A stretch of 53,201 nucleotides of DNA from Thermoplasmata archaeon. Its GTDB lineage: Archaea; Thermoplasmatota; Thermoplasmata; Thermoplasmatales; Thermoplasmataceae. The translations under genes and the position numbers were made by a program. Numbering within the stretch: position 1 is the stretch's first letter; each line of letters starts with the position of its first letter. Under the pieces are notes generated by a model. It had not been told where the DNA came from, searched no databases, and was given only the letters and a program-made list of their open reading frames with translations. The DNA is taken from NCBI GenBank assembly GCA_021817455.1, contig JAKAUW010000085.1, positions 1-53,201 on the forward strand. Direction: 5' to 3'. Positions 15,494 through 24,986 of this stretch are shown here, one piece after another.

Positions 15494-16939
15494 ATGAAAA
15501 GTGGTGGAGAATACGATATAATTGTTGCCGGTGCAGGTTTGGCAGGAACCCTGGCCGCGGCTGCCGCGGCTAGAAAAGGCAAAAATGTTCTATTGCTTGA
15601 TAGAAACCCCGAAGCAGAGGTCGGAAAGAAGACCGTATGGGGATGGACCTGCGGCGATGCAGTTGCAGGATCTCACATTGATTTCGTTCAGAGAAAAATG
15701 GGCGTGCAGTTCGGGCAGCCTGAACTTGACAGGAGAGTTGACGGGGTGTACGCACTCTCTCCTGATCTCAAGACCAAGTTCATGTTCGAAGGTGTCGGCT
15801 ATACCCTTGACAGGCCAGAATTTGAAGCGAAACTCCTCCAGATCTCAAAGACCTCCGGCGCCCACTACAGAAGCCAGTTTGAGGTCCAGGGACCAATTAT
15901 TGAAGACAAGAAAGTGGTTGGCATATATGGCAGGGATAAGAACAAGGAAGAATTCACCTTCAGATCCAAGGTAGTAATAGATGCCCTTGGAATCTCCACT
16001 GTCATAAGGAGGAATCTTCCCGAAAACCCTTATGTGGACCGGGTAGTAGATATAGATGACGTGGAATCCACTGGAAGATACATTTACGAGTTTGAGCTGA
16101 ACGGTGAGGACCTCGCTTACTATGACAGGGACAATGCCCTCATCCACCTGAACAACGTGATGGCCCCTGGTGGTTACGGATGGGTATTCCCCAAGAGCGG
16201 AAACAGGGTCAATATAGGCCTCGGAGTTCAGAAAAAGAGCCTTGACCTAAGAAACGCAAAACTTGGAAAGAAGGACAACCTCCAGACACTCATTGATGAA
16301 TACGTGAAATGGAACCCGCTCTTAAAGAACCTAAAGCTCTGGAACAAGAACAACAATGGAAAGGGTTCCTGGTCCGTCGCAGTTAGGAGGAATATGGAGA
16401 GCCTTGTTTATGATGGTTACATGGGCGCAGGCGACAGCATGGTAATGCCAAACCCAATCAGCGCAGGAGGAATAGGCCCTGCCCTTATATCAGGCATACT
16501 GGCTGGAGAGAATGCAGCAAAGGCCATAGAGGCAAATGATACTTCAGTCAAAGGCCTCTGGCAATACAATGTTGACTATAACCAGGCATACGGCAAGAAG
16601 ATGGCAGGAATGGAAGTCTTCAGGATTTACCTGCAGTCATTGAATAACGATATCCTGAATTATGGCATGAGATCTTTCCTTACCACAAAAGAAGCTTCAG
16701 ACATTACCCTCGGGCTCATTCCGGAACTCAGCGTTGGAGCGAAGTTCAAGATGGTGCTTAAGGGGGCAAGAAACATCAGTGCATTTACAAACCTCGTCTG
16801 GGCAGTGGGCAGGATGAAGACCATGAATGAAATGTATGAGAAGTACCCGGAAACCCCGGAGACATTCACACCATTCAAGCAGAAAGTGGTTCATATGATT
16901 GAAGAGGCAAAGGAAAGGTTCCCCTCTTCCCCGATCTGA
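15494..16939 (+). CDS. Geranylgeranyl reductase family protein (probable digeranylgeranylglycerophospholipid reductase)
   Basis: FAD enzyme expected to saturate the isoprenoid chains of archaeal membrane lipids. In 481 residues one sees the dinucleotide-binding IIVAGAGLAGTLAAAAAA (9-26), a conserved TCGDAV block (52-57), the substrate-site motif YGWVFP (228-233), and the second FAD motif GDSMVMPNPISAGGIGPA with a following membrane-surface helix. It is longer than the roughly 400-residue Thermoplasma acidophilum enzyme because of a C-terminal helical extension. Saturated tetraether lipids are central to acid tolerance, so its promoter palindromes suggest regulated lipid saturation. Confidence 0.88.
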   Translation: MKSGGEYDIIVAGAGLAGTLAAAAAARKGKNVLLLDRNPEAEVGKKTVWGWTCGDAVAGSHIDFVQRKMGVQFGQPELDRRVDGVYALSPDLKTKFMFEGVGYTLDRPEFEAKLLQISKTSGAHYRSQFEVQGPIIEDKKVVGIYGRDKNKEEFTFRSKVVIDALGISTVIRRNLPENPYVDRVVDIDDVESTGRYIYEFELNGEDLAYYDRDNALIHLNNVMAPGGYGWVFPKSGNRVNIGLGVQKKSLDLRNAKLGKKDNLQTLIDEYVKWNPLLKNLKLWNKNNNGKGSWSVAVRRNMESLVYDGYMGAGDSMVMPNPISAGGIGPALISGILAGENAAKAIEANDTSVKGLWQYNVDYNQAYGKKMAGMEVFRIYLQSLNNDILNYGMRSFLTTKEASDITLGLIPELSVGAKFKMVLKGARNISAFTNLVWAVGRMKTMNEMYEKYPETPETFTPFKQKVVHMIEEAKERFPSSPI

Positions 16940-16966
16940 AAATTTAAATTATTTTATTGAGGAGCT

Positions 16967-17656
16967 TCACTTTTTAGCTCTTTTTATTGTTTTGTCAGCT
17001 GGTTTCACGTTTTGCTTTTCCTGTGATTCTCTGAAGTACCTGCAGTAACTTGAAACCAAGCATTCACTGCATTTTGGCCCTATTGGCCTGCATATTTTCT
17101 TACCGAATTCGACGAGAATTGGGTTGAAACCAAGCCAGTATTCCACCGGTACTATCTTCCTGAGATCTTGCTCAGTTTCATCAGGATTTTTAGAGTTTGA
17201 CCATCCTATCCTGTTGCTTATCCTGTGGACATGTGTATCTACGGCTATGGCAGGCTTGCCAAGTGCATCTGCAAGCACAACGTTAGCGGTCTTCCTTCCT
17301 ACACCAGGTATGACTGTCAGTTCCTCAACTGTATCCGGGACCTTGCCACCGTACCTGTCCCTGATTATTGCAGCTGCATCTATGACTCTCCTTGCCTTTA
17401 CTGTTGCAAACCCCACCCGGGATATCAACCCGTACACATCCTCATACTTTGCCTGCGATAACCCCGTTGCATCAGCATACCTGTTGTAAAGATTCCTGGC
17501 TGCCACATCAGTGACCTCATCCTTGGTCCTGTGTGACATTATGGTAGTTATTAGGACCCAGAAAGGATCCTTGAATTCAAAATGGTGCGGAGGAGACTGG
17601 CTCTTGATTCCGGCATAAATGGCAGGGAATGTCTCCCTTGCAGTTTTGAGGTTCAT
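16967..17656 (-). CDS. nth: Endonuclease III (DNA glycosylase/AP lyase)
   Basis: Removes oxidised pyrimidines and nicks the abasic site. With ATG 17656 it has 229 residues. The helix-hairpin-helix LTVIPGVGRKTA (113-124) holds catalytic Lys122; the catalytic Asp is D140 in AVDTHVHR. The [4Fe-4S] ligands C189, C196, C199 and C205 have the exact C-x6-C-x2-C-x5-C spacing. The ATG overlaps the carB stop as ATGA, which fixes the start and shows that nth is the last gene of the carA-carB-nth operon. The C-terminal tail is Lys-rich. Confidence 0.96.
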   Translation of the reverse strand: MNLKTARETFPAIYAGIKSQSPPHHFEFKDPFWVLITTIMSHRTKDEVTDVAARNLYNRYADATGLSQAKYEDVYGLISRVGFATVKARRVIDAAAIIRDRYGGKVPDTVEELTVIPGVGRKTANVVLADALGKPAIAVDTHVHRISNRIGWSNSKNPDETEQDLRKIVPVEYWLGFNPILVEFGKKICRPIGPKCSECLVSSYCRYFRESQEKQNVKPADKTIKRAKK

Positions 17657-20600
17657 TGTGCATCCCAGTATTCCCGTATTTCCCTGAAATCCCATTTCTC
17701 CCCTGCCTTAAGCGTCTGGACAAATGCCTCCGCGAGTTTCAGGTTGGTGATCAGTGGTATGTTCTTCCTGATTGCAAGTTTTCTTATCTGGTAACCATCC
17801 TTGATTGAACCAGACCTGGAGTTCGGCGTGTTGATGATCAGGTCAGGCCTGTTTTCACTGATGTACTGGTCAATTCTGGGCTCTCTCACATCCTCCATTT
17901 TGTATATGACTTCCGCCTCCAGGCCATTCTCCCTGAGAAAATGCCTGGTGCCCGGTGTGGCAACCAGTTTGTGTCCAAGCTTCGAGAAATACCTTGCAAT
18001 CTCTAACAACTGATCCTTATCCTTGTCGCTTATGGATACCACCACAGAACCCTTGCTCGGCATCCTGACGTTCATCATTTTCAAGGCTTTTCCAAGAGCC
18101 TCTTCCAGGGTCCGGCCTGCTGTCATGCCTTCTCCAGTGGATTTCATCTCAGGCCCAAGTATTGCATCAAGGTCCAGGAACCTGTTGAACGGGAATGCAG
18201 GTATTTTCACGAAGTAACTTTTCGGCTCGGCCTCCTTCCGTGCTTTGAGGGTGCCTGTAAGCATTGCATCGATACCTGCTGAAATCCAATCCAAGCCTGT
18301 GGCCTTGCTGACGAAGGGCAGAGATCTGCTCGCCCTGGAGTTGAGCTCTATTACGAAAATGTCATTGCCCTTCACAGCAAGCTGAAGATTGGAAAAACCG
18401 ATGAGTTTGTATTTTGCAACAAATGAAGAAACGAGTTCCCGGATCCTTTCCCTGGTCTTCCTGTCAGGTGAGTCAGGGGAAAGTGTCATCGTGGCATCAC
18501 CAGAATGAGTCCCTGCCTCCTCTATGTGTACACATATGCCTGATATCACGAAGTTCTTGCCATCTGATACAAAATCAACATCAATTTCAATGGCATCTTC
18601 CACATACCTGCTCAGGAGAACAGGGAAACCAGGCCTTTCCTGGAGAAGCGCTGCAACCCTTCCATATACCTCCTCCTTCTCGTTGATAATATCCATGGCC
18701 CTTCCCCCTATTATGAAACTGCTCCTCACAATGACCGGGAGAGGAGTCCTCTCAATGGCATCCACTGCTTCCTGCATGTTTGTGACAGTCACGAATTCAG
18801 GCTGCTTTATGCCATATTCCATTAGTGCCTCTGCGAATTTCTTTCTGTCTTCTATAGCCTCAATGCTCTGTGGAGAAGTCCCCAGGATCACCTCATCCCC
18901 AAAGATTTCCCTGATCTGCATTGCAAGGTTCTGGCCAGTCTGGCCGGAGAACTGTATTATGATCCTGCAGGGGGATTCCCTCTTAATTATGTTGCAGATA
19001 TGTTCCAGTGACAGCGGTTCGAAATACAGGACATCAGAAACGTCAAAGTCTGTTGAAACCGTCTCTGGGTTGCTGTTGACCATCACTGTCCTGTAGCCGC
19101 TTTCCCTCAATTTCAGAACTGCCTTGACCGAACCATAGTCGAATTCAAGCCCCTGTGAAATCCTGTTGGGACCCGATCCAAGGACAACCACCGTCTCTTT
19201 TTTCCTGTCCATATTAAGAAATTCGTTTTCCTGGTCATAGGTGGAATAAAGGTACGGAGTTTCGGCAAAGAACTCGCCTGAACATGTGTCTATGGCCTTG
19301 TATGCAGGGAATACATCTTGCCTCTCCCTCTCCCTGTAAATTTCTGTTTCCCTGATCCCGGTAAATGCAGAAATCAGTGAATCCGGGATGCCGGTGTACT
19401 TGAGTTCCCTGAGATTTTCCGGCATTACTCCGGTACTAAGTTCTGCAAGCCTGTCGGTGACATTCTTCAACTTCTCCGTAAAGTAAATTGCATATCGGGA
19501 CAGGTTGCTTACCTCTTCAGGGCTCCATTTCCTGAGCAGTGCTTCCATTATTGCATAAATTCTCAAGTCGGACGGAGTTCTGATGAGTTCCCTTAGTTTC
19601 TCATCGGAAACCGTAAGTCTAAGAGCCTGGGACTCCTTGGTTTCCAGAGAGGCTATTGCCTTGAAGAAAGCCTCTTCAAATGTCCTCCCAATGCCCATGA
19701 CTTCTCCGATGGATTTCATCTGGACCCCGATTTTCCTCTCCACCTCGAATTTGTCAAACGGCCATCTGGGAATCTTAACGGTTATGTAGTCCAGGGAAGG
19801 CTCAAAAGCTGCATAAGTGTTCTTTGTTATCGGGTTGATTATCTCTGTGAGGTTATATCCAACAGCAATCTTGCTGGAAGTTCTGGCAATGGGGTATCCG
19901 CTTGCTTTAGAAGCCAGTGCCGAAGACCTGGAGGTCCTTGGATTCACCTCAACAATGTAATATTCTTCTGTCTCCTGATTTAGAGCAAACTGGATGTTAC
20001 AGGCCCCCCGTATTCCAAGGGAAGAAATGACCTTGATTGCGGAATCCCTCAGGTTGTGGTATTCCTGGTCGCTCATCGTCTGTGATGGTGTTACAACAAT
20101 ACTTTCACCTGTATGGACTCCCATTGGGTCCAGGTTTTCCATATTGCATATGGTAATGCAGTTTCCAGCATTGTCCCTTATGACTTCATACTCGATTTCC
20201 ATTATCCCTTCAAGGGATTTTTCCAGTTCAAGCACCTCTTCGGGATAGACCCTGAAAAACTCATTGGCGAGAACCGAAAGTTCTTCCCTGGTCCTTAGGA
20301 TTTTGCCTCCGGAGCCTCCCAGTGAGAATGATGTTCTTACAATCAACGGATAAATGTCAAGCTTCGGAATCTCCTCCTCAAAGTTGCTTCGCGTAAGCCT
20401 TGCTGACGGGGCAACTGGCTCGTTTATATCCAGCATTAGCTTGTGGAATTTCTCCCTGTCCTCCGCAGTGTCAATTGTTTCAATGGATGTTCCGATGACT
20501 CTCACGGGATACTTCTCAAAAATGCCTTCCCTCTTCATTTTTAGGGCAAGATTAAGTGCTGTCTGCCCACCCATTGTGGGGAGGATGGAATCGACCTTCT

Positions 20601-20841
20601 CCTTAACAATGATGCGTTCCACTGCCTCAACGCTGATTGGCTCTATGTATATCCTGTCGGCAACACTGTGGTCAGTCTGGATTGTTGCAGGGTTTGAGTT
20701 CAGGAGCACTACCTCTATTCCCTCCTCCCTCAGCGAAAGGCATGCCTGTGATCCTGCATAATCAAACTCAGCAGCCTGGCCTATTACAACAGGTCCTGAT
20801 CCAATGACCAGCACCTTTTTGATTGATTTGTCAAGAGGCAT
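17653..20841 (-). CDS. carB: Carbamoyl-phosphate synthase large subunit
   Basis: Makes carbamoyl phosphate from bicarbonate, ammonia and two ATP for pyrimidine and arginine synthesis. At 1062 residues it is a full, unsplit subunit: two homologous ATP-grasp halves (about 1-400 and 545-930), a linking oligomerisation domain, and a C-terminal methylglyoxal-synthase-like allosteric domain (about 930-1040, with ATPGTRHFLRENG). Each half begins with a recognisable VLVIGSGP / VVVLGSGPNRISQG block. Its start overlaps the carA stop by one base (TGATG), so the two subunits are translationally coupled. Confidence 0.98.
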   Translation of the reverse strand: MPLDKSIKKVLVIGSGPVVIGQAAEFDYAGSQACLSLREEGIEVVLLNSNPATIQTDHSVADRIYIEPISVEAVERIIVKEKVDSILPTMGGQTALNLALKMKREGIFEKYPVRVIGTSIETIDTAEDREKFHKLMLDINEPVAPSARLTRSNFEEEIPKLDIYPLIVRTSFSLGGSGGKILRTREELSVLANEFFRVYPEEVLELEKSLEGIMEIEYEVIRDNAGNCITICNMENLDPMGVHTGESIVVTPSQTMSDQEYHNLRDSAIKVISSLGIRGACNIQFALNQETEEYYIVEVNPRTSRSSALASKASGYPIARTSSKIAVGYNLTEIINPITKNTYAAFEPSLDYITVKIPRWPFDKFEVERKIGVQMKSIGEVMGIGRTFEEAFFKAIASLETKESQALRLTVSDEKLRELIRTPSDLRIYAIMEALLRKWSPEEVSNLSRYAIYFTEKLKNVTDRLAELSTGVMPENLRELKYTGIPDSLISAFTGIRETEIYRERERQDVFPAYKAIDTCSGEFFAETPYLYSTYDQENEFLNMDRKKETVVVLGSGPNRISQGLEFDYGSVKAVLKLRESGYRTVMVNSNPETVSTDFDVSDVLYFEPLSLEHICNIIKRESPCRIIIQFSGQTGQNLAMQIREIFGDEVILGTSPQSIEAIEDRKKFAEALMEYGIKQPEFVTVTNMQEAVDAIERTPLPVIVRSSFIIGGRAMDIINEKEEVYGRVAALLQERPGFPVLLSRYVEDAIEIDVDFVSDGKNFVISGICVHIEEAGTHSGDATMTLSPDSPDRKTRERIRELVSSFVAKYKLIGFSNLQLAVKGNDIFVIELNSRASRSLPFVSKATGLDWISAGIDAMLTGTLKARKEAEPKSYFVKIPAFPFNRFLDLDAILGPEMKSTGEGMTAGRTLEEALGKALKMMNVRMPSKGSVVVSISDKDKDQLLEIARYFSKLGHKLVATPGTRHFLRENGLEAEVIYKMEDVREPRIDQYISENRPDLIINTPNSRSGSIKDGYQIRKLAIRKNIPLITNLKLAEAFVQTLKAGEKWDFREIREYWDAQ

Positions 20842-21890
20842 CAGCGCGCCTCCAGGTCTTTTTTTATGTCTTCAAAAAACCATCTCGCATCCCTTGGGCC
20901 TGGCGATGCCTCAGGGTGGTACTGGACACTGAAAATTGGCTTATCGTTGTGCCTGACCATTTCAACACTTCTGTCATTGATATCCCACTGGGTTACAATG
21001 AGCCCAGTGTTCTCCAAAGAATCACCGTTCACCGCATAGCCATGGTTGTGGGTGGTGATGAATATCCTATTACTGTCGGTCACAGCATGGTTTGAACCCC
21101 TGTGGCCGAACTTCATCTTCACTGTCCTACCTCCAAGGGCTAATGAAATTATCTGGTGGCCCAGGCATACCCCATAAATGTGTGAATCATCAGAGCGTTT
21201 TCTGATAAATTCAGTTACCTTAGACAATGAACTGTGGGAAGGGTCGCCAGGACCGTTTGAGATAAAGATTGAATCATAATCATAGTCTATCTTTTCAAAA
21301 TTGAAGTTGTATGGAACCACGTAAAGGTCTGCTAGCTTGGAAAGTTCCCTAAGCAAGCTCTTCTTGGCCCCCACATCTATGAAGAGAACTTTGTGTTTGC
21401 TGTCTCCCTTGACATGGTATGGTTCCCTGCAGCTGACCTTCGAAACCACATCCTGATCCATCGGATCAGGGAATGATGTTGGCACTTCTGGTGATGATGC
21501 AATATAAGCACGCATCACGCCCTTCTCTCTGATCTTCCTCACAAGGAACCTTGTATCAACCACATCAATGCCTGGAACCTTCTGTTCCTCCATAAGATTG
21601 TTGAAGTACAACCAGCTCGGATCTATCAAGAGTTTGGCGTGCGCGTCTCTCGCCACAACTCCGGAAACCTGGATCGAATCGCTTTCAAACAACCCCATTT
21701 TGAGTGGGTAATTTGCAACTGTGGGGCTGGCAAAAGTAAGTATCTGGTTCTTGTAGGATGGGTCGGTGATGGATTCCAGGTATCCAGTCATTGATGTTGT
21801 AAAGACTATTTCACCATAGGAATCCCCGATGTAACCAAAAGCAATCCCCTTGAGAACCGTTCCATCCTCAAGGATAAGGTACCTGTTCAT
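20841..21890 (-). CDS. carA: Carbamoyl-phosphate synthase small subunit
   Basis: Glutaminase subunit that feeds ammonia to CarB. The 349-residue protein has the N-terminal CarA domain (LILEDGTVLKGIAFG at 5-19) and a C-terminal class I amidotransferase domain with nucleophile Cys in GVCLGHQI and the His-Glu pair in YHPEASPGP. A GGGTGAAGCGG purine-rich stretch precedes ATG 21890. The 252-nt region upstream of it (to sfsA) should hold the operon promoter. Regulation by uridine nucleotides or arginine is usual in the family but no site is evident here. Confidence 0.97.
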   Translation of the reverse strand: MNRYLILEDGTVLKGIAFGYIGDSYGEIVFTTSMTGYLESITDPSYKNQILTFASPTVANYPLKMGLFESDSIQVSGVVARDAHAKLLIDPSWLYFNNLMEEQKVPGIDVVDTRFLVRKIREKGVMRAYIASSPEVPTSFPDPMDQDVVSKVSCREPYHVKGDSKHKVLFIDVGAKKSLLRELSKLADLYVVPYNFNFEKIDYDYDSIFISNGPGDPSHSSLSKVTEFIRKRSDDSHIYGVCLGHQIISLALGGRTVKMKFGHRGSNHAVTDSNRIFITTHNHGYAVNGDSLENTGLIVTQWDINDRSVEMVRHNDKPIFSVQYHPEASPGPRDARWFFEDIKKDLEAR

Positions 21891-22142
21891 TCCGCTTCAC
21901 CCTTCCCTCTTTCTCCATTTATTCCTTCCCATTTCAAAATCATGAGGATCAACTTGATTGGTTTCCCGCCTGGTAAGAAAACAAATAAACCGGATGGAAA
22001 AGCGGCGTTCCTGACTTCCTTTCCGGCTGCGTATTCCAAGACTGTTCGGGCTTGAAGATACAAGAGTTAGATAAAACCATTTTGTTTTGATTGCCTTTAA
22101 TGAACGATACATTTGGAAGAATTTGCAGGAAAGCTTTATGAT

Positions 22143-22838
22143 TCAGGTTCCGCAGACATCTATGAAATTCTGGAACAGGATGTTACCATTCTCAAAAGAC
22201 AGCTTGGGTATGAACACCTCCACACCATCATTCAGGGCTTTGTAAAATTCCTTTGAGAATTCAGGGTCAGTATTACTGTTTGGGATAAAGCACCTGGCGG
22301 ATTTCCTGAAAGTAAGGATGAAAAGTGCAGAACGCCCCCCGCCGGAAACATGCTGCCTCAGAATTTCAATGTGTTCCCTCCCTCTCTTTGTGGGGGCATC
22401 CGGGAATGTTGCAGTTTCCCCCACCATCATAGTGCATCCCTTAACCTCAATCAGCGTATCCTCCCACTGGAAGTCTATTCTGTGATTGCCAATTTTAACC
22501 TCTTTCCTTGAATCGGCAGGAAGGAATTGTGAGGCCAATTCTGAGTGAACACGTGAATCAGTAAGGACCCATTCATCATTGCACTGTGATGCAGTTACAG
22601 AATAGGATGTTTTAATTCCGTTCGTCTTTCTTACGAGAACATTGTTTCCCGGGAATATGAGCTCAAGGAGCCTTCCGGGGTCATGAAGATGGCAGGGTAT
22701 GTTCTTTCCTTCCACACTAACGTTGACAAGAAACCTGTTTGGCCTGTCAATGACCGTTCCCTGTAAAAGATCTGTGGCAAAGCTGTAAAGTCTCGCACCG
22801 GATTCCGGAATTCTGAGAATATCCCATAGACCTGCCAT
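22143..22838 (-). CDS. sfsA: SfsA family protein (DNA-binding / nuclease-like)
   Basis: A 231-residue protein with ATG 22838 as start (TTG 22844 is two codons upstream). SfsA proteins have an N-terminal OB-like domain and a C-terminal nuclease-like fold; here the latter shows IDFQWEDTLIEVKGCT followed by ATFPDAPTKRGREHI, the conserved D...E-x-K catalytic pattern. The name comes from sugar fermentation stimulation in E. coli; the archaeal role is unknown. A 41-codon Cys-rich gene ends 16 nt upstream on the same strand and is probably co-transcribed. Confidence 0.93.
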   Translation of the reverse strand: MAGLWDILRIPESGARLYSFATDLLQGTVIDRPNRFLVNVSVEGKNIPCHLHDPGRLLELIFPGNNVLVRKTNGIKTSYSVTASQCNDEWVLTDSRVHSELASQFLPADSRKEVKIGNHRIDFQWEDTLIEVKGCTMMVGETATFPDAPTKRGREHIEILRQHVSGGGRSALFILTFRKSARCFIPNSNTDPEFSKEFYKALNDGVEVFIPKLSFENGNILFQNFIDVCGT

Positions 22839-22854
22839 CTTCAATCTTTTAAAC

Positions 22855-22980
22855 TCATGACTTTGAAGGTGATGACATCAACGTGTGCCCGCATTCAGAG
22901 CAGTATTTCTGACCCTCTTCTGTTTCGCATTCGCATTCACACGTTGGGCTCCCGATTTCCAGCTTGCAAAAAACACACAT
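22855..22980 (-). CDS. Small Cys-rich zinc-ribbon-like protein
   Basis: A 41-residue frame that starts at ATG 22980 and begins MCVFCKLEIG. It carries a C-x2-C pair, a C-x-C block (CECEC) and a C-terminal C-x2-C-G-H (YCSECGHTL), seven Cys in all, the layout of a small zinc ribbon. The codon pattern and strict C-x2-C spacing make chance unlikely. It precedes sfsA by 16 nt, so it may work with SfsA or simply share its transcript. The bound metal and partner are not known. Confidence 0.65.
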   Translation of the reverse strand: MCVFCKLEIGSPTCECECETEEGQKYCSECGHTLMSSPSKS

Positions 22981-23093
22981 GCTTCAGAGGATGGGTTCTT
23001 TGTATTTATGATTTGAATCTTAACCATTAACTGGTTAGGTCAGCAGCGTGATAGATAAATATGAGAAGCATAAATCATGGAAGCATGATGAGT

Positions 23094-24287
23094 TTACCTG
23101 ATAATTCCAAGCTTCCTCCCGACCTTTTGGAATGCTTCTACTGTGTAGATGATATCATCCCTGGAATGTACAGCTGAAGGCATCAACCTGATCCTTGCCG
23201 CACCAAGGGCGACAGTTGGATACACAATTGGCGATGCGAAGACCTTTTCTTCCTTGTACAGAAGGCCACTGAGTTCAAGCGTCTTCTTCTCGTCGCCCAC
23301 CATGACCGGCGTTATTGGAGTCTTTGTGCTCCCTGTGTTAAAACCTATTTCATTGAGCTTCTCCCTGAGAAGTTTTGCATTGTCCCACAGTTTCCTCAGA
23401 AGTGAGTCGTCCCCTTCCATTATCTCAATAGATTTCAGAACTGCAGCGGTATCTCCAGGATTTAGGCCGCTGCTGAAAAGGAATGGCCTTGCCTTTCTCT
23501 TGAGATATTCAACGAGGTCTTCAGAGCCTGCTACAAATCCTCCCATAGAACCAATGGCTTTCGAGAATGTTCCCATCTCGACATCTATCCTGTGAGAAAC
23601 ACCGAAATGGTCACAAATTCCCCTTCCGTGATCGCCAAGCACACCTTCCCCATGTGCATCGTCCACGTAGCTCATTGCACCATATTTCTCCGCAAGTTCC
23701 ACAATATCAGGAAGTGGCGCAATGTCACCGTCCATTGAAAAGACCCCATCTGATATGACCAGAGAACGCCTGAACTTTTTCACATTCTCTTTTAACTTCA
23801 TCTCAAGGTCAGTCATATTGAGGTGCCTGTACACACCCCGCTGGGCACCGCTAAGCCTTACTCCGTCAATGATACTTGCATGGTTTAGTTCCTCACTGAG
23901 AACGTAATCCTCCTTGCTAACAAGTGATGGTATGGTTCCTGAATTAGCCAGGAGCCCACCCTGGTACACCAGGGCCGCTTCCATGTGCTTGAACTTTGCA
24001 ACCTTCTCCTCCAGCTTGAAATGAATTTCGTTCGTGCCTGCAATTGACCTAACTGCACCGGCTCCCACTCCAAACTCCTCAATGGCCTCAATTGCTGCCT
24101 TCTTTACTTCCGGATGGTTGGCGAGACCGAGATAATTGTTGGAGCACATGTTGAGCACCCGGTTGCCTTCAATCTTGACCCAGGCGCCCTGTGGGGACTG
24201 GAGAACCTTGATAGGGACAAACCTTCCTGCATCTTTCATTTCCTGTATTTCATCCTTGATCCACTGTAAAGAAGTCACATTTATCAT
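23094..24287 (-). CDS. kbl: 2-amino-3-ketobutyrate CoA ligase / 8-amino-7-oxononanoate synthase family enzyme
   Basis: PLP-dependent alpha-oxoamine synthase of 397 residues. The best fit is glycine C-acetyltransferase (KBL), which splits 2-amino-3-oxobutyrate from threonine into glycine and acetyl-CoA. Active-site pieces: LNHASI with H136, DGVFSMDGD (180-188), VDDAHGEG (208-215, Asp and His to the cofactor) and TFSKAIG with the Schiff-base K243. BioF and serine palmitoyltransferase share these motifs, so the exact substrate is not certain, but no biotin genes adjoin. A TTTAAA element centred at 24310 lies about 23 nt before ATG 24287, consistent with a leaderless mRNA. Confidence 0.88.
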   Translation of the reverse strand: MINVTSLQWIKDEIQEMKDAGRFVPIKVLQSPQGAWVKIEGNRVLNMCSNNYLGLANHPEVKKAAIEAIEEFGVGAGAVRSIAGTNEIHFKLEEKVAKFKHMEAALVYQGGLLANSGTIPSLVSKEDYVLSEELNHASIIDGVRLSGAQRGVYRHLNMTDLEMKLKENVKKFRRSLVISDGVFSMDGDIAPLPDIVELAEKYGAMSYVDDAHGEGVLGDHGRGICDHFGVSHRIDVEMGTFSKAIGSMGGFVAGSEDLVEYLKRKARPFLFSSGLNPGDTAAVLKSIEIMEGDDSLLRKLWDNAKLLREKLNEIGFNTGSTKTPITPVMVGDEKKTLELSGLLYKEEKVFASPIVYPTVALGAARIRLMPSAVHSRDDIIYTVEAFQKVGRKLGIIR

Positions 24288-24398
24288 TGGTTTAATGCCG
24301 GAAAAGTTTTAAACTTCACTCTTACGGCTCAAGACTAATATTTGTTTAAAAGGAAACAGGAAAATCCATATTTTTATAATAGCTGCTTATTTACGCTG

Positions 24399-24986
24399 AT
24401 GAGCCCGTACATCCTGCTCCTTCTTGTTGCCCTATCCGTGTCCTCACTGCATATGATCGCACCTGACCACTGGCTGCCCCTGACAGTAATATCAACTGCG
24501 AAGTCCTATTCCCCGACAAAAAAATACGGCGTGGCAGCTGCGCTAGGCTTCACGCACGCAGGAACCTCCATTGTTGTGGCTGTGGCAATATTCTATGCTG
24601 GCCTGGTGCTTATCCACAGCTATATCAGTTATCTGCTCCTTTCTGGCGAAGTGCTCCTGGTAATTATTGGGCTCTACTTCATAATAAACGGGTACAGGGA
24701 GTCAGGGGGAGAAACCTCCATTTCGGAGACCTCTGCACTTTCTGTAAGTGCATTGCCTGACCTTGCTCTCCTCCCCATAGTAATATCGGGGGCCACACTG
24801 AGCAGCATGCAGATTGGAACGATATTGCTCGTCTTCTTCCTGTCTAGCGGCATCGCGCTCACAGCTATGGTGTTCATTGCAGGAAAAGGGCTTGGAAAAG
24901 CTATTTCCAGGGTACCCCCAAAATATATGGACTACCTCATTGGAGGTGTCCTGATTGCCACTGCGGTCCTTATACGCTTTATTTAG
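24399..24986 (+). CDS. Membrane protein with NiCoT/UreH-like H-x4-DH motif
   Basis: A 195-residue protein with about six hydrophobic segments. An N-terminal helix carries LHMIAPDHWLPL (His-x4-Asp-His), and the next one LGFTHAGTS. Nickel/cobalt permeases and UreH/NicO proteins carry a similar His-x4-Asp-His motif in a transmembrane helix, so metal transport is a fair but unproven guess. ATG 24399 is preferred because tttttataat (24371-24380) gives a TATA box about 25 nt upstream; the longer frame (24342) starts before that element. Its stop shares bases with convergent mqnD. Confidence 0.6.
   Translation: MSPYILLLLVALSVSSLHMIAPDHWLPLTVISTAKSYSPTKKYGVAAALGFTHAGTSIVVAVAIFYAGLVLIHSYISYLLLSGEVLLVIIGLYFIINGYRESGGETSISETSALSVSALPDLALLPIVISGATLSSMQIGTILLVFFLSSGIALTAMVFIAGKGLGKAISRVPPKYMDYLIGGVLIATAVLIRFI

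Noticed and set aside
21897-22112. 71-codon minus-strand frame upstream of carA
   Set aside because: Its composition is unlike the neighbours, there is no recognisable motif, and it lies where the carA promoter is expected.
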